Shown here: positions 37,371 through 46,868 of the stretch, one piece after another
How the letters are laid out: the number at the start of each line of letters is the position of its first letter
How positions within the stretch are numbered: position 1 is the stretch's first letter
IMG/VR virus record: IMGVR_UViG_3300045284_000289
Location: 1 to 59,061 of that record
Reading direction: 5' to 3' (one strand)
Length of the DNA: 59,061 nucleotides
Source of the DNA: a virus
Program-made: the position numbers and the translations under genes
The notes under the pieces: model-generated
What the model was told of the DNA's origin: nothing
Databases searched by the model: none
What the model saw: only the letters and a program-made list of their open reading frames with translations

Positions 37371-40300
37371 GTGGGTAACGAAGTCAAGATCAAAGTCCGG
37401 TCTGACGAGACCGCGGTCAACTTCGACAAAACCCAGGCCGGGGTAGCCGCGCTCCGTGCCCAGGCCACCAAGGACGCGGCGGCCATGGCCGCCGCGTCGA
37501 AACAGTTGGAGGAGGCGCGGCAACGGGAAACCGATGCCGCGACCCGCGCCGGGACCGCTGAACAGAAACTCGGCGGGATCCTCGCGGAGAACCGGCGTGC
37601 GGTCCGTGATCTGGGAGACGCGGAAGCTGACCGCACCAAGAACCTTCAGGCCGCCGCACAGGCCGCGTCCCAGGTCACGGCGGCTGAGGAGATCCTGGCG
37701 CGGAAACGCGGAGAGGGATCCCGTGGCGCGACGTCGGGCGGGATCGGCGTGGACCCGGCCATGGCCGACCAGCAGTCCGCGACGGTCCAGGCCGCGATAG
37801 ACCGGTTGGCCGCCGCCCGCCGCCGTCAGGCCGACGTGGCCGGTCAGTTGCGGGTCGCGGAGGAACGCCTGCAAGCGGCGTACGCGTCGAACGCGCAGGC
37901 GGTGGCACAGGCCACGGCACGGGTGCAGGCGTCCCAGTCGAAGGAGCTGGATGCGGTCGGGAAGCTGAGGGTCGCGGAGGAACAGCTACGGAAGGCGCAA
38001 GCCGACGAGTCCGCGACTGGGGCACAGCTGGCGGCGGCGGAGGAACGGGTTGCGAAGGCTCGCCGGGACGTGGAGGGCGCGACCGCTGGGGTGACGGACG
38101 CGGAGAACCGGCTACGTCAGGTCCGGGACGAACAGCCGAACGTGGCGGCGGCGGAGGAGTCGCGGGCGAAGAAGCTACGGGACACCGAGTCTGCGGCTGC
38201 CGCTGCTGCGGCGGCGGAGCGTCGGTTGCAGGACGCACGGGATGACGAGTCGAAGAGGTCAGGGCCGTCGTTCGACAAGACCAAGTCCTTTTTGGACAAA
38301 AGTCAACTGTTGTCAGAGGCCAAGTCCTACGGGATCGAGGCCGGCGCGGTGCTGGCCGGCGCGTTGGGTGCGGGGATCTCCACTGTCGGCGCGGCCGGTT
38401 TGTTCATCGGGATCGCTGCCGCGGCACAGTCGTCGAACACACAGATCCGGGACGCGTACTCCTCGATGTGGGAACAGGTCAAGGCCGGCGCCTATGAAGC
38501 GTCCAGCGTCCTAGCGGACGACTTCATCAACTCGGCACAGACCCTGGGGAACACCTTCAACACGTTGAAACCCCAGATGGCGGAAGCGTTCCGGGCGTCG
38601 CAACCGGTGTTGAACGACCTGGTCGATGGGGTGGACCGAATGGCCCGGTCCGCGATGCCGGGCCTGGTGACCGCGACACAGGCGGCAGGGCAGGCCAGCA
38701 ACGGTCTGGCGGACATGATGGACTCGGCGGGGAAGGCGGTAGCGTCGTTCTTCACCGAGTCGAGCAAGGGCGCGGCGGCAGGGGGGGACGCGTTCCGCGC
38801 GTTCGGGACGATCGTGGAACGCCTGGGGACGTTCGCGGGGAAGATCCTCGCTGAGCTGGCGAACAACTCGGGCTCGGTGTTGCAGCCGCTGGTGGGGTTC
38901 GTGGACGCGGCGGCCGGCGCGATCGAGAACCTGGCGCACGTGGCGCTGCCGGGGCTCGCGTCTGGGGCCGGGTTCGCGTTCTCGGGCCTGACGCTGCTGG
39001 TGAACCTGGCGTCCTCGCTGCTGACGGTGCTGGGGCCACTGGTGCCGGTGATCATGTCCGTGGCGTCCGCGCTGAAGTTGATCGACATGGTGTCGTTCGG
39101 TCAGGTGGGGAAGTCCTGGGGCAGTTTCAAGGGCGCCGTCAGCGAGGGCGAAGGGATCTTCGGGAAGGTCGCGAAGGGCGCGGGGGCGTTCGCGACCACG
39201 TTGGGGCCAGTGGGGATCGCGGCCGGGGTGGTGGCCGCGGGCTTGGGATATTTGGCGCAGGAAGACGCGAACGCGGCGGGCATGGCGGAGGCGCACGCGA
39301 AACGCGTGGACATGTTGACGGACGCGTTGCGGAAATCCAATGGTGTGATTAACCAGAATGTGCGGGTGTCGGCGGCGCAGGCGTTGCAGAACATGGCGGT
39401 GAACAAGGCGTATCAAGAGGGCGACACGATCAAAAAGAACATGATGCAAGGCGCTAACGAGTTGAACATCAGCCAAGAGTTGTTGACTAACGCGTATTTG
39501 GGGCAGGGTAACGCGTTGGGGCAGTTGAATCACCAGTTGGACACGATCATGTCGCCGTACAAAGACTACAACGACATGGTCGCGCATGCGAACCCGGAAG
39601 AGCAAAAACGGTGGATGCTCGCGGAATTGATGAAGAAAACCATTAACGAGCAGCAAGGCGAATTTGCGGCGGCGGCGAAAGCCCAGGCGGATTTTGCGGC
39701 GGCGGCCGGCATGTCGACAACGACCGTCTCCAAGCTGGCCGGGGAGTTCGGGACCTTGGCGGACAAGGAAGCGACGGCCGAAACGAAGCTGTCCGCGTTG
39801 ATGAAGATCATGGACACGCTCGCTGGCCGGAACACCGATATCGAACACGTCACGGAGGCGTGGGAAAAGTTCATCGACGACTTTAACAAGAAGGACATGA
39901 ACTTCACCGACAAAGCAGCCGGTGGGAAAAAGTATGTACAGTCCCTGATCGACGCATCGGGGCAGATCAAACTCACCACCGAGGATGGTCGGAAACTGTA
40001 CGACACGGTCACTGAGGGCGAAAAGGATTTCGATAATACTGCTATTGCGATGAAGAATGCCGGCGCGTCAACCGAGGATATCCGGGCGAAGCTTCAAACA
40101 ATGCGTGACGCGTTCGTAAAGAATGCGGAGGCGATGGGGTTCACCGCGCAACAGGCGGAGGCGTTGGCCACCAAGTACGGGCTGGTCCCCTCGACTGTGT
40201 CAACGGCTGTGTCGTCGAACTTGCAACCGGAGATCCAACGCGCGCTTGAGCTGGGCGGCACGATCCGGGCATTGCCGGACGGCTCGTTCGAGGTCACCGC

Positions 40301-40769
40301 GAATACCGCGCAGGCGCAGGGCACGATCAACAAACTGATCCAGACCAACGACGGCAAAGTCATCCACATCTACGTCCAGACGTCCGGCGCGCAGTTGAAC
40401 GTGTCGAACGGATCGTTCGCCCGGTTGCAGGCCGCTGGTGGCCCGGCGGCGCACGCGGCGGAAGGCGGTGCCCGCACCGGTCCGACCACGGTCAACGAAC
40501 GCGGACGCCAAGAAGGTTTCACCACCCCGGGCGGTGACACGTACCTGCTGCCGATGGGTGGCCAGGTCATCCCCAACGCCAACATCCAGTCCATGGCAGA
40601 CCACGCCGCGTTCCGGGCCGGTCACCCAGCCGGCGGTGGTGTGACACAGCTCGAACTGCTAGTCCGGTCGGACGGTAGCGATATCGGTGAGTTCTTCGCG
40701 GGCCTGCTGAAAAAGTATGTGAGGGTCGCTGGTGGCGGGAACGTACAGCTGGCGTTGGGGCGTGCGTGA
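37371..40769 (+). CDS. Tape measure protein, 1132 aa
   Basis: AAGGAGGAGG precedes GTG 37371. The N-terminal 310 residues are repetitive coiled coil (EERLQAAYASNAQAVAQATA; EEQLRKAQADESATGAQLAA). Hydrophobic segments follow (GAVLAGALGAGISTVGAAGL; LASSLLTVLGPLVPVIMSVA). The C terminus is Gly-rich. The length suggests a long flexible siphovirus tail. A single open frame with no lysozyme-like insert seen. Confidence 0.92.
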   Translation: MGNEVKIKVRSDETAVNFDKTQAGVAALRAQATKDAAAMAAASKQLEEARQRETDAATRAGTAEQKLGGILAENRRAVRDLGDAEADRTKNLQAAAQAASQVTAAEEILARKRGEGSRGATSGGIGVDPAMADQQSATVQAAIDRLAAARRRQADVAGQLRVAEERLQAAYASNAQAVAQATARVQASQSKELDAVGKLRVAEEQLRKAQADESATGAQLAAAEERVAKARRDVEGATAGVTDAENRLRQVRDEQPNVAAAEESRAKKLRDTESAAAAAAAAERRLQDARDDESKRSGPSFDKTKSFLDKSQLLSEAKSYGIEAGAVLAGALGAGISTVGAAGLFIGIAAAAQSSNTQIRDAYSSMWEQVKAGAYEASSVLADDFINSAQTLGNTFNTLKPQMAEAFRASQPVLNDLVDGVDRMARSAMPGLVTATQAAGQASNGLADMMDSAGKAVASFFTESSKGAAAGGDAFRAFGTIVERLGTFAGKILAELANNSGSVLQPLVGFVDAAAGAIENLAHVALPGLASGAGFAFSGLTLLVNLASSLLTVLGPLVPVIMSVASALKLIDMVSFGQVGKSWGSFKGAVSEGEGIFGKVAKGAGAFATTLGPVGIAAGVVAAGLGYLAQEDANAAGMAEAHAKRVDMLTDALRKSNGVINQNVRVSAAQALQNMAVNKAYQEGDTIKKNMMQGANELNISQELLTNAYLGQGNALGQLNHQLDTIMSPYKDYNDMVAHANPEEQKRWMLAELMKKTINEQQGEFAAAAKAQADFAAAAGMSTTTVSKLAGEFGTLADKEATAETKLSALMKIMDTLAGRNTDIEHVTEAWEKFIDDFNKKDMNFTDKAAGGKKYVQSLIDASGQIKLTTEDGRKLYDTVTEGEKDFDNTAIAMKNAGASTEDIRAKLQTMRDAFVKNAEAMGFTAQQAEALATKYGLVPSTVSTAVSSNLQPEIQRALELGGTIRALPDGSFEVTANTAQAQGTINKLIQTNDGKVIHIYVQTSGAQLNVSNGSFARLQAAGGPAAHAAEGGARTGPTTVNERGRQEGFTTPGGDTYLLPMGGQVIPNANIQSMADHAAFRAGHPAGGGVTQLELLVRSDGSDIGEFFAGLLKKYVRVAGGGNVQLALGRA

Positions 40770-43546
40770 TGGCCAAGGTCGGGTTGATGGACCCCTATGT
40801 CGAGGTGTGTTTGGGCGGTCTGTGGACGGACATCACGGGGGACGTGCGGTATCAGGGCGGTCGGGGTATCGACTTGCAGACCGGGTCCACTCCCGAGTCA
40901 CCCCAGGTGAACTCCTACTGTCGGTTGCAGCTGGACGACAGGAGCGGGACATGGTCGCCGCGTAACGCGACCGGCGCGAACTACGGCAAGCTGTTGCGGA
41001 ACACGCCGATCCGGGTGGGGAGCCGGATCGTGCACGACCTGGACCGGTCCAGGACGGCGTCGAACGGGTGGGGCACGGGCAGCGAGGGAACCCCGACGGC
41101 GTACGCGTGGTCGACCACGGGTACCGCCGGGGACTATGCGGTCACCGCCGGGGTGGGGACGCATTCCCTGTCGTCGACGGCGTCCCGGTTGTCGTACATG
41201 TCCGTCATGGACATGTCCAATGTGGAGGCCCGGTTCACGTTCCAGCTGCCGTTCTCCAACACCACCGGCGGGTCGGTGTTCACCAACATCGCGTTGCGGG
41301 GGACGGGCGCGGGGGTGGCGTGGTACCGGGCGCAGGTGGCGGTCACCGCGGCGGAGGCGGTCACGGTGCAGGCGATCGACACCGGCGGCGCGGCGGTGGG
41401 GTCCCCGACCACGGTCGCTGGCCTGACCCACTCGGGGCAGGCGTTGCGGGTGGCGGCGCACATGGACGGCGAGACCATGCGGGTCAAGGTGTGGCAGGCC
41501 AGCGACAGTGAGCCGTACTCGTGGGCGCTGGAGGTCCACGGTCTGGGTGTGACGTTGTCCGAGCCGGTGCACGGGTGGGTAGGAATCGAATCCAGCAAGG
41601 CGGCCGGCAACAGCAACGGCACCTTCTCCGTTTCCTACACGAACGTAGAAGTCCGGTCGCAGCGGTTCGAAGGCGAGACCAGCGAGTGGCCACTCGACCC
41701 TGAGGAGTCCGGCAACGACCTCGTGGTCAACATCGAAGCGGCCGGCCAAACCAGGCGGTACCGGGCCGGCACCGAAGTGCTGCGGTCCCCCATGTATCGC
41801 GCGTTCCACAACGCCCCGTCGCTGGTGGCGTACTGGCCGTGCGAGGAAGGATCCGGGGCGACAGAGTTCGCGTCCGCGCTCACCGGTGGGGGCACGCTGG
41901 ACGTGCTGTCCGGCACCCCGCGCTTGGCGTCCGACTCCATTTTCTCCGCCAGCCAACCCCTTCCGGTCGTGGCGAAATCGGTGTGGGAAGGGCTGGTGAA
42001 CGGGTACGGGATCCCGTCACCGGACGTGATCCAGTGGCGGTGGATCCAGCGGATCGACATCGGCACGGCGGAACCGCCAGACACCGCGACGATCATCCGG
42101 TTTAAAAACTTCGGGTCCGCATATTTCTACATCATCCGTTACAACACGGGCGGTTCGTTGACCCTGGAAGTCCAGGACTACTTCGGGTCCATTGTGGACT
42201 CGGATGTGTTGTCGTTGGAAGTCCGCAACATCGGCGGCCGGTGTTCGTTCACCACTACCCAGAACGGCGGCAACGTCGACTGGGCCTACACGATCACCGA
42301 CGTGGACACCCAGGTCACCCAGACCGCCACCGGCAGCACCGCCGGGCAGACGATCGGCATGGCCGGCGGGGTCGCGGTCGGATCCGACGGCACCCTGGAC
42401 GCGGTCACGATCGGGCACATCATGTGCCAGACCGCGTCGACCGCGACCCTGGACTATGCGTCCGCGGTGTTCGGGTGGCAGGGAGAAGCCGCGCCGGCCC
42501 GGCCGTTGCGGGTGTTGGGCACCGAGGAGGGCATCCCGTACCAGCCGGAAGGGGACACGTCGAAGGGCCCGGCCATGGGCACCCAGCCGCTCGGCGCGCC
42601 GATCGGGATCTGGGACCAGGCGCAGGTCGTCAACCAGGGGATCCAGTTCGAACCGGTGTACAGGGCCGGCATCGGGTACATCACGTTCGGGTCGCTGGTG
42701 AACCGCGCGGAACGGGTCACCCTGGACTACTCGACCGGTCAGCTGTTCGGGAAACTACAGATCGTCGACGACGATCTGTTGACAGAGAACAACGTTGTCG
42801 TCACGAAGTCGGACACCAGCGATTCTCCCGGGTCGACGGTGACCGCGACACAAACCACCGGCCCCATGTCCACACTGGCGCCTGGGCTCGGCGGGATCGG
42901 CCCGGTGTCCAAACCACACACGGTGAACGTCTACACGATCGCGGACGCCCGCAACGTCGCCGGTTTCCTCCTGTTCCGGGGCACCTTGGACAAGCCCCGG
43001 TTGCCGGCGGTGAAAATGCTGCTGGCCAACCCCCGCATCACGGCATCACCGGCCCTGTTCCAGTCCGCCCTGGACCTCCGAGAAGGCGGCTTCCACAAGG
43101 TCACCGGCCTGCAAACCCGCATGATCGCGGACTCGATCCGGACCGTGGTGATCGGCCGCACCGAAAGGTTGACCCAGTTCGAACACGACATCACGTGGGC
43201 CGGGCTACCGGGGGAAATGTATGTGGCGACCCGCGTGTCGGACGGCGCGACACGACGGTCACGGGTGCAGGCGTCCGCGATCTACTTGAACGCCAACATA
43301 AACTCTACGACCTTCACCGTCGTGGTGAAGTCACTTGACGGATTCCTGTTGTCCACCACCGCTGTCCCGTACGACATCACGCTCGGCGGGGAACGGATGA
43401 CGGTCACCGCCTGTGTGGGCGCGGCCAGCCCACAAACCCTGACGGTGACCCGGTCGGTCAACGGCGTGGTCAAAGCACAGGTCGCCGACGACTCCAACAA
43501 CGCCCGCATCCGGATCTACGACGGCGCGCGGGTGTCGCTCTCCTGA
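40766..43546 (+). CDS. Large minor tail protein with LamG-like domain, 926 aa
   Basis: ATGA overlap with the tape measure. N-terminal MDPYVEVCLGGLWTDITGDV is a baseplate-like start. Two concanavalin/LamG-like regions are suggested by EARFTFQLPFSNTTGGSVF and by SLVAYWPCEEGSGATEFASA. The C-terminal part contains ITWAGLPGEMYVATRVSDGA. Probably combines Dit/Tal-like functions with carbohydrate binding. Confidence 0.8.
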   Translation: MMAKVGLMDPYVEVCLGGLWTDITGDVRYQGGRGIDLQTGSTPESPQVNSYCRLQLDDRSGTWSPRNATGANYGKLLRNTPIRVGSRIVHDLDRSRTASNGWGTGSEGTPTAYAWSTTGTAGDYAVTAGVGTHSLSSTASRLSYMSVMDMSNVEARFTFQLPFSNTTGGSVFTNIALRGTGAGVAWYRAQVAVTAAEAVTVQAIDTGGAAVGSPTTVAGLTHSGQALRVAAHMDGETMRVKVWQASDSEPYSWALEVHGLGVTLSEPVHGWVGIESSKAAGNSNGTFSVSYTNVEVRSQRFEGETSEWPLDPEESGNDLVVNIEAAGQTRRYRAGTEVLRSPMYRAFHNAPSLVAYWPCEEGSGATEFASALTGGGTLDVLSGTPRLASDSIFSASQPLPVVAKSVWEGLVNGYGIPSPDVIQWRWIQRIDIGTAEPPDTATIIRFKNFGSAYFYIIRYNTGGSLTLEVQDYFGSIVDSDVLSLEVRNIGGRCSFTTTQNGGNVDWAYTITDVDTQVTQTATGSTAGQTIGMAGGVAVGSDGTLDAVTIGHIMCQTASTATLDYASAVFGWQGEAAPARPLRVLGTEEGIPYQPEGDTSKGPAMGTQPLGAPIGIWDQAQVVNQGIQFEPVYRAGIGYITFGSLVNRAERVTLDYSTGQLFGKLQIVDDDLLTENNVVVTKSDTSDSPGSTVTATQTTGPMSTLAPGLGGIGPVSKPHTVNVYTIADARNVAGFLLFRGTLDKPRLPAVKMLLANPRITASPALFQSALDLREGGFHKVTGLQTRMIADSIRTVVIGRTERLTQFEHDITWAGLPGEMYVATRVSDGATRRSRVQASAIYLNANINSTTFTVVVKSLDGFLLSTTAVPYDITLGGERMTVTACVGAASPQTLTVTRSVNGVVKAQVADDSNNARIRIYDGARVSLS

Positions 43547-43562
43547 AAGGTGGTGGTGACCG

Positions 43563-44027
43563 GTGGCGCTTCTACCGGCGGCGGGTACGGACTGGGACCC
43601 GGTCGCGGAACAGCTGGCGTTGGCCGCGCTGCTCGCTGATTTCTCCTCCTCAGCGTCGGTCGCCACGGCACAGACGCGCAGCAATAACGCGTTCGGTGAC
43701 CTCGCGACGGTGGGCCCGTCGGTGACGATCACATCCAAGGGGACGATCGCGTTCTGCGTGTGGGGCGGCATTGTGTTCGGCAACGTCGCCAGCGCGTCGG
43801 GCCGTATCGCGGTGGCCATCTCGGGTGCCACGACGTTGGCGGCGGCGGCGGCCAACGGGTTTTTCGCGTCGGAGAACGGCGGTTTGGGTGTGGGTAGTTC
43901 CGGGAGTATATGGCGCGCGTATGCGATCACCCCGGGCGCGAACACGTACACCTTGAAATATAACAATATCGCGGCGAACGGCACCGCGACGTTCCAGGAC
44001 CGATGGTTAACAGTGATCGCACCGTAA
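43563..44027 (+). CDS. Minor tail protein, 154 aa
   Basis: GTG 43563. Ala/Gly/Ser-rich and beta-rich (VTITSKGTIAFCVWGGIVFG). Resembles short fibre-tip or receptor-binding proteins by position. No family recognised. Confidence 0.6.
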   Translation: MALLPAAGTDWDPVAEQLALAALLADFSSSASVATAQTRSNNAFGDLATVGPSVTITSKGTIAFCVWGGIVFGNVASASGRIAVAISGATTLAAAAANGFFASENGGLGVGSSGSIWRAYAITPGANTYTLKYNNIAANGTATFQDRWLTVIAP

Positions 44028-44039
44028 GGAGTGTTCCCT

Positions 44040-44378
44040 TTGGTTGGCAACATATACGTGGAGGTGGCGCCGATGTACCACGCGGCGCTGTGGGACGGGG
44101 TTGACCCGGGCCCGATCGACGCGTTGATCGGCGGCCTGTTCGGTGAGGACTACCTGGGGTCCGAGCCGGACCTGGACCAGGGGTCGGATGGCTGGTTGCG
44201 GGTCAAGGGCAAGGACAAGCTGTGGTTCCGGGGGTCGGACAGGATGCCGATCCCGCAGGGGCACGTGTTGATCTACGGGCCGGTGTACAGCGACAGTGAT
44301 TTGCAGCCGGGTACGTGGCAGTACATCACAGGAGCGCAGTTCGCGGCCCGGTTCTCGAAGATGGAGGAGGTGACGTAG
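44040..44378 (+). CDS. Hypothetical tail-region protein, 112 aa
   Basis: TTG 44040 is chosen because AAGGAG (44027-44032) lies 7 bases upstream; GTG 44031 overlaps that site. VAPMYHAALWDGVDPGPIDA and KDKLWFRGSDRMPIPQGHVL. Last structural-looking gene before lysis. Function unknown. Confidence 0.6.
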   Translation: MVGNIYVEVAPMYHAALWDGVDPGPIDALIGGLFGEDYLGSEPDLDQGSDGWLRVKGKDKLWFRGSDRMPIPQGHVLIYGPVYSDSDLQPGTWQYITGAQFAARFSKMEEVT

Positions 44379-45371
44379 ATGGTTCAGGTACTGGACTATT
44401 CGGCTGGGTTCCCTGGCGCGCAAGCGATCCGTGCCGCCGGGTACGCGGGGGCGGTGCGGTACATCGGGTTCCCCGGTCGCCGCAAATGCACCACCCGCGC
44501 CGAGCTGGATGACTTCACCGCACACCAGCTCGGCATGGCGTTGATCTTTGAAGACACGTTGACGACGTGGCGCACGGGCCGCGCGGGGGGGCAGCGTTCG
44601 GCGCAGTTGGCGCGCGCACACGCGACCAGCATCGGGTGGCCGACCGGATACCCGATCTACTTCGCGACCGACCAGGACGTGGTCACCGCCGCCGAGTTCG
44701 CGGCGATGCTGGAGTACCTGCGTGGCGCGGGTGACGTGCTCGGCGGCCGCCTGGTGGGCGTGTACGGCGAGGCGGACGTGATCGACGCGGCCCGCACGGC
44801 CGGGGTGGCGTCCTGGTTTTGGCAGACCGCGGCGTGGTCGCGGGGCCGTAAGACCACCTGCAACCTGTACCAGCACGTGGGGACGGTCTATGTGGGTGGT
44901 GTCGCGTGCGACGTGAACGACGTGGACACCCCGATGTCGTGGGGGCAGCACACCGGTTCGACCAGCTCACTGATGGAGGATGACGTGGCTTTCACGGACA
45001 AGATCACCGTTGCTTCACCCGGGGACCGTAGCTACACCGAGTTCGGTGAGGCGGCGAAGTTCCTCGGCGACGCGTACTTCTGGTCCGCGGACATCTACAA
45101 GATGATGATTGGGCAGGTGCTGCCGGCGTTGACGGCGATCGCGGCGAACCACGGCGCGGATCCGGACGTGGTCACCGCGGCGATCGGGGACGCGGTGAAG
45201 GCGGGTACCGAGTCGGCCATGGTCACCACGATCCTGCCGGCGTTGGGGCCGTTGGTGCAGGCGGCGGTGGCGGGTGCGGTGGGTGAGGATCGGGCGGCGG
45301 ACGCGGAGGCGATCAGCGCGGCGATCTTGCAGAGCCTGGCGGCCAAGATCACCGCCGCCCCGACTGGCTGA
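44379..45371 (+). CDS. Endolysin, DUF1906-type glycoside hydrolase-like domain plus helical tail, 330 aa
   Basis: Residues 1-about 190 form a TIM-barrel-like domain of the DUF1906 (Rv2525c-like) type: VLDYSAGFPGAQAIRAAGYA, YIGFPGRRKC, then YPIYFATDQDV, VGVYGEADVI, SWFWQTAAWS, CNLYQHVG and ACDVNDVD. Asp and Glu at strand ends fit a hydrolase. A helical C-terminal region may target the wall. It directly precedes the holin-like genes. Confidence 0.82.
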   Translation: MVQVLDYSAGFPGAQAIRAAGYAGAVRYIGFPGRRKCTTRAELDDFTAHQLGMALIFEDTLTTWRTGRAGGQRSAQLARAHATSIGWPTGYPIYFATDQDVVTAAEFAAMLEYLRGAGDVLGGRLVGVYGEADVIDAARTAGVASWFWQTAAWSRGRKTTCNLYQHVGTVYVGGVACDVNDVDTPMSWGQHTGSTSSLMEDDVAFTDKITVASPGDRSYTEFGEAAKFLGDAYFWSADIYKMMIGQVLPALTAIAANHGADPDVVTAAIGDAVKAGTESAMVTTILPALGPLVQAAVAGAVGEDRAADAEAISAAILQSLAAKITAAPTG

Positions 45372-45394
45372 CACGCGTCCGCGCGGGGGAAACT

Positions 45395-45787
45395 GTGGTG
45401 AACGATTATGAGAGGGACCCGTTCAAGGTTTTTGTGTTGGCCATTTCCACGGTGATCTCGCCGATTATGTTCGTCCGGTTCGATCATTTGGCGGGTGGCA
45501 CGCTGCACACGTTCCCGTCCCCGTTCGGACAGATTTTCCTGGCGTGGCTGTTCCTGTCGTCGGGGACGGCACTGTATGGGGTGATTCGGCAGCGGAATGT
45601 GTCGGGCGTCCTGTGGGAGCGGACAGGGATGTACGGGGTCGCGTTCCTGTTCGTGACTTACGGTGCGTGGGCGGGGGTGGTGTTCGGGGGTCCCGCGTTC
45701 GGGTTCGCGTCACTCCTGATCTCCCTCGGGCTGGCGGCTATCGTGCGGATCAGGCAGATCAACAGGCGGCGGCGGAAAGCGGGGTGA
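45395..45787 (+). CDS. Polytopic membrane protein in the lysis cassette, 130 aa
   Basis: Three or four membrane segments (VFVLAISTVISPIMFV; FGQIFLAWLFLSSGTALYGV; MYGVAFLFVTYGAWAGVVFG; ASLLISLGLAAIVRI) and a basic tail. Likely a holin or lysis accessory by position. Confidence 0.65.
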   Translation: MVNDYERDPFKVFVLAISTVISPIMFVRFDHLAGGTLHTFPSPFGQIFLAWLFLSSGTALYGVIRQRNVSGVLWERTGMYGVAFLFVTYGAWAGVVFGGPAFGFASLLISLGLAAIVRIRQINRRRRKAG

Positions 45788-46131
45788 CCGAGGTGGCCCT
45801 CCCAGACTGGGTGCCCATCACAGGGCTGGTCGCGGCGGTGGCGACCGCCGTCGTGTCCGCCGTGCGGATACGTCCGGAGTCACGGAAAATGCGGCAGGAC
45901 GGGACCGCCGCGTTGATGACCAGCACCGGCGCCATGGTCGTCAACTTCCAGGGGGAAATGGACGACCTACGGGCTGAGGTGAAAGAACTCAGGCAGTGGC
46001 GTAACCGGAAGGAAACGTGGGATCGGATCCATTCCCGGTGGGATATTCAGGTGGTGAAGTTGTTGTCCACGGCGGGGATCGACGTCCCGGACCCGCCGCC
46101 CCTGTTCGATGATGGAGGTACGGCGGCATGA
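45784..46131 (+). CDS. Membrane-anchored coiled-coil protein, 115 aa
   Basis: GTGA overlap start. One N-terminal membrane segment (ITGLVAAVATAVVSAV), then a coiled coil (GEMDDLRAEVKELRQWRNRK). Such single-pass proteins occur beside actinophage holins as regulators. Overlaps the holin gene by 4 bases. Confidence 0.65.
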   Translation: MTEVALPDWVPITGLVAAVATAVVSAVRIRPESRKMRQDGTAALMTSTGAMVVNFQGEMDDLRAEVKELRQWRNRKETWDRIHSRWDIQVVKLLSTAGIDVPDPPPLFDDGGTAA

Positions 46132-46520
46132 ACTTTTTCCGCAGGTTCCCGGTGGCGCTGGTACAGGGCACCGTGGTGCCGATCCTGATCGCGCTGGTTC
46201 CGGTGCTCGGGCTCACCGCCGAGCAGACCGGCGCGGTGGACACCGTGCTGTTGGCGTTGGGTGGTGTGGTCGCGGCGTTCGGGGTCGCGGTCGACGCGGG
46301 CCTGCCGCTGCTCGCCGGGCTGGCGAAGGCGGCGCTCGCCGCGGTGCTGACGTTCGGGGTGCACGTGCCGGAGGCGTGGCAGACCGCCGGGTTGGCGGCG
46401 TTCTCGATGCTGGTGGCCGCGTGGATCCACGGCGCGGTGACCGCGAAGGAACCGGCGAAGGTCATCCCGCTGAAGGTGCGGGTCCCACCGCCGCCTGGGG
46501 GGCAGCGGGACGCGGCCTGA
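46128..46520 (+). CDS. Holin candidate, 130 aa
   Basis: Three hydrophobic stretches (VVPILIALVPVLGLT; VLLALGGVVAAFGVAVDAGL; AGLAAFSMLVAAWIHGAVTA) and a short basic/Pro tail fit small actinophage holins, which form pores that release the endolysin. Last gene of the late operon, before a strong terminator. Confidence 0.7.
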   Translation: MNFFRRFPVALVQGTVVPILIALVPVLGLTAEQTGAVDTVLLALGGVVAAFGVAVDAGLPLLAGLAKAALAAVLTFGVHVPEAWQTAGLAAFSMLVAAWIHGAVTAKEPAKVIPLKVRVPPPPGGQRDAA

Positions 46521-46531
46521 CCGGGGACATG

Positions 46532-46575
46532 GTGACGCCCCACCTGGTATCTGGGGGAAGCCGGTGGGGCGTCAC
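46532..46575. terminator. Terminator between convergent operons
   Basis: GTGACGCCCCACC pairs perfectly with 46563-46575 (13 bp). It ends the rightward late operon and can also stop the leftward one. Confidence 0.85.
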
Positions 46576-46634
46576 GTGTCGGGCCCGGGGCGGTCGGGGG
46601 GACGTTGTCGGGTCGACCCCCCGCACTGTACTGC

Positions 46635-46868
46635 CTAGTCGGGGCTGTGGGCGTGGATGAATGTCAGCGCGGCGATCAGGGTGGTGAGGCTGGCGGCGTG
46701 GTCTGCTTCGAGCCGGGTCAGGGTGCTGGGTGCGATGCCCATGTCGCGGGCGGCGGCGCGGACACCGATACCGGCGGTGGCGCGCGCGGCGCGTAGGGCG
46801 GCGGGCAGTGTGGTCAGTACCCGTCGTGCGGTGGCGATGTCGGCGGCGGGGTGGGAGCTGCTGGTCAT
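46635..46868 (-). CDS. XRE/Cro-type helix-turn-helix protein, 77 aa
   Basis: ALRAARATAGIGVRAAARDM, then GIAPSTLTRLE: the second helix and recognition helix of an XRE domain. Its ATG overlaps the clamp gene stop. Last gene of the leftward DNA-metabolism operon; probably a regulator. Confidence 0.75.
   Translation of the reverse strand: MTSSSHPAADIATARRVLTTLPAALRAARATAGIGVRAAARDMGIAPSTLTRLEADHAASLTTLIAALTFIHAHSPD

Noticed and set aside
38511-39848. 445-residue - strand frame opposite the tape measure
   Set aside because: Typical antisense shadow of Ala/Glu-rich coding DNA; no start site or family features.
44379-45371. Integrase or recombinase somewhere in the late region
   Set aside because: No tyrosine (R-H-R-Y) or serine recombinase pattern was found in any plausible frame; this gene is an endolysin.
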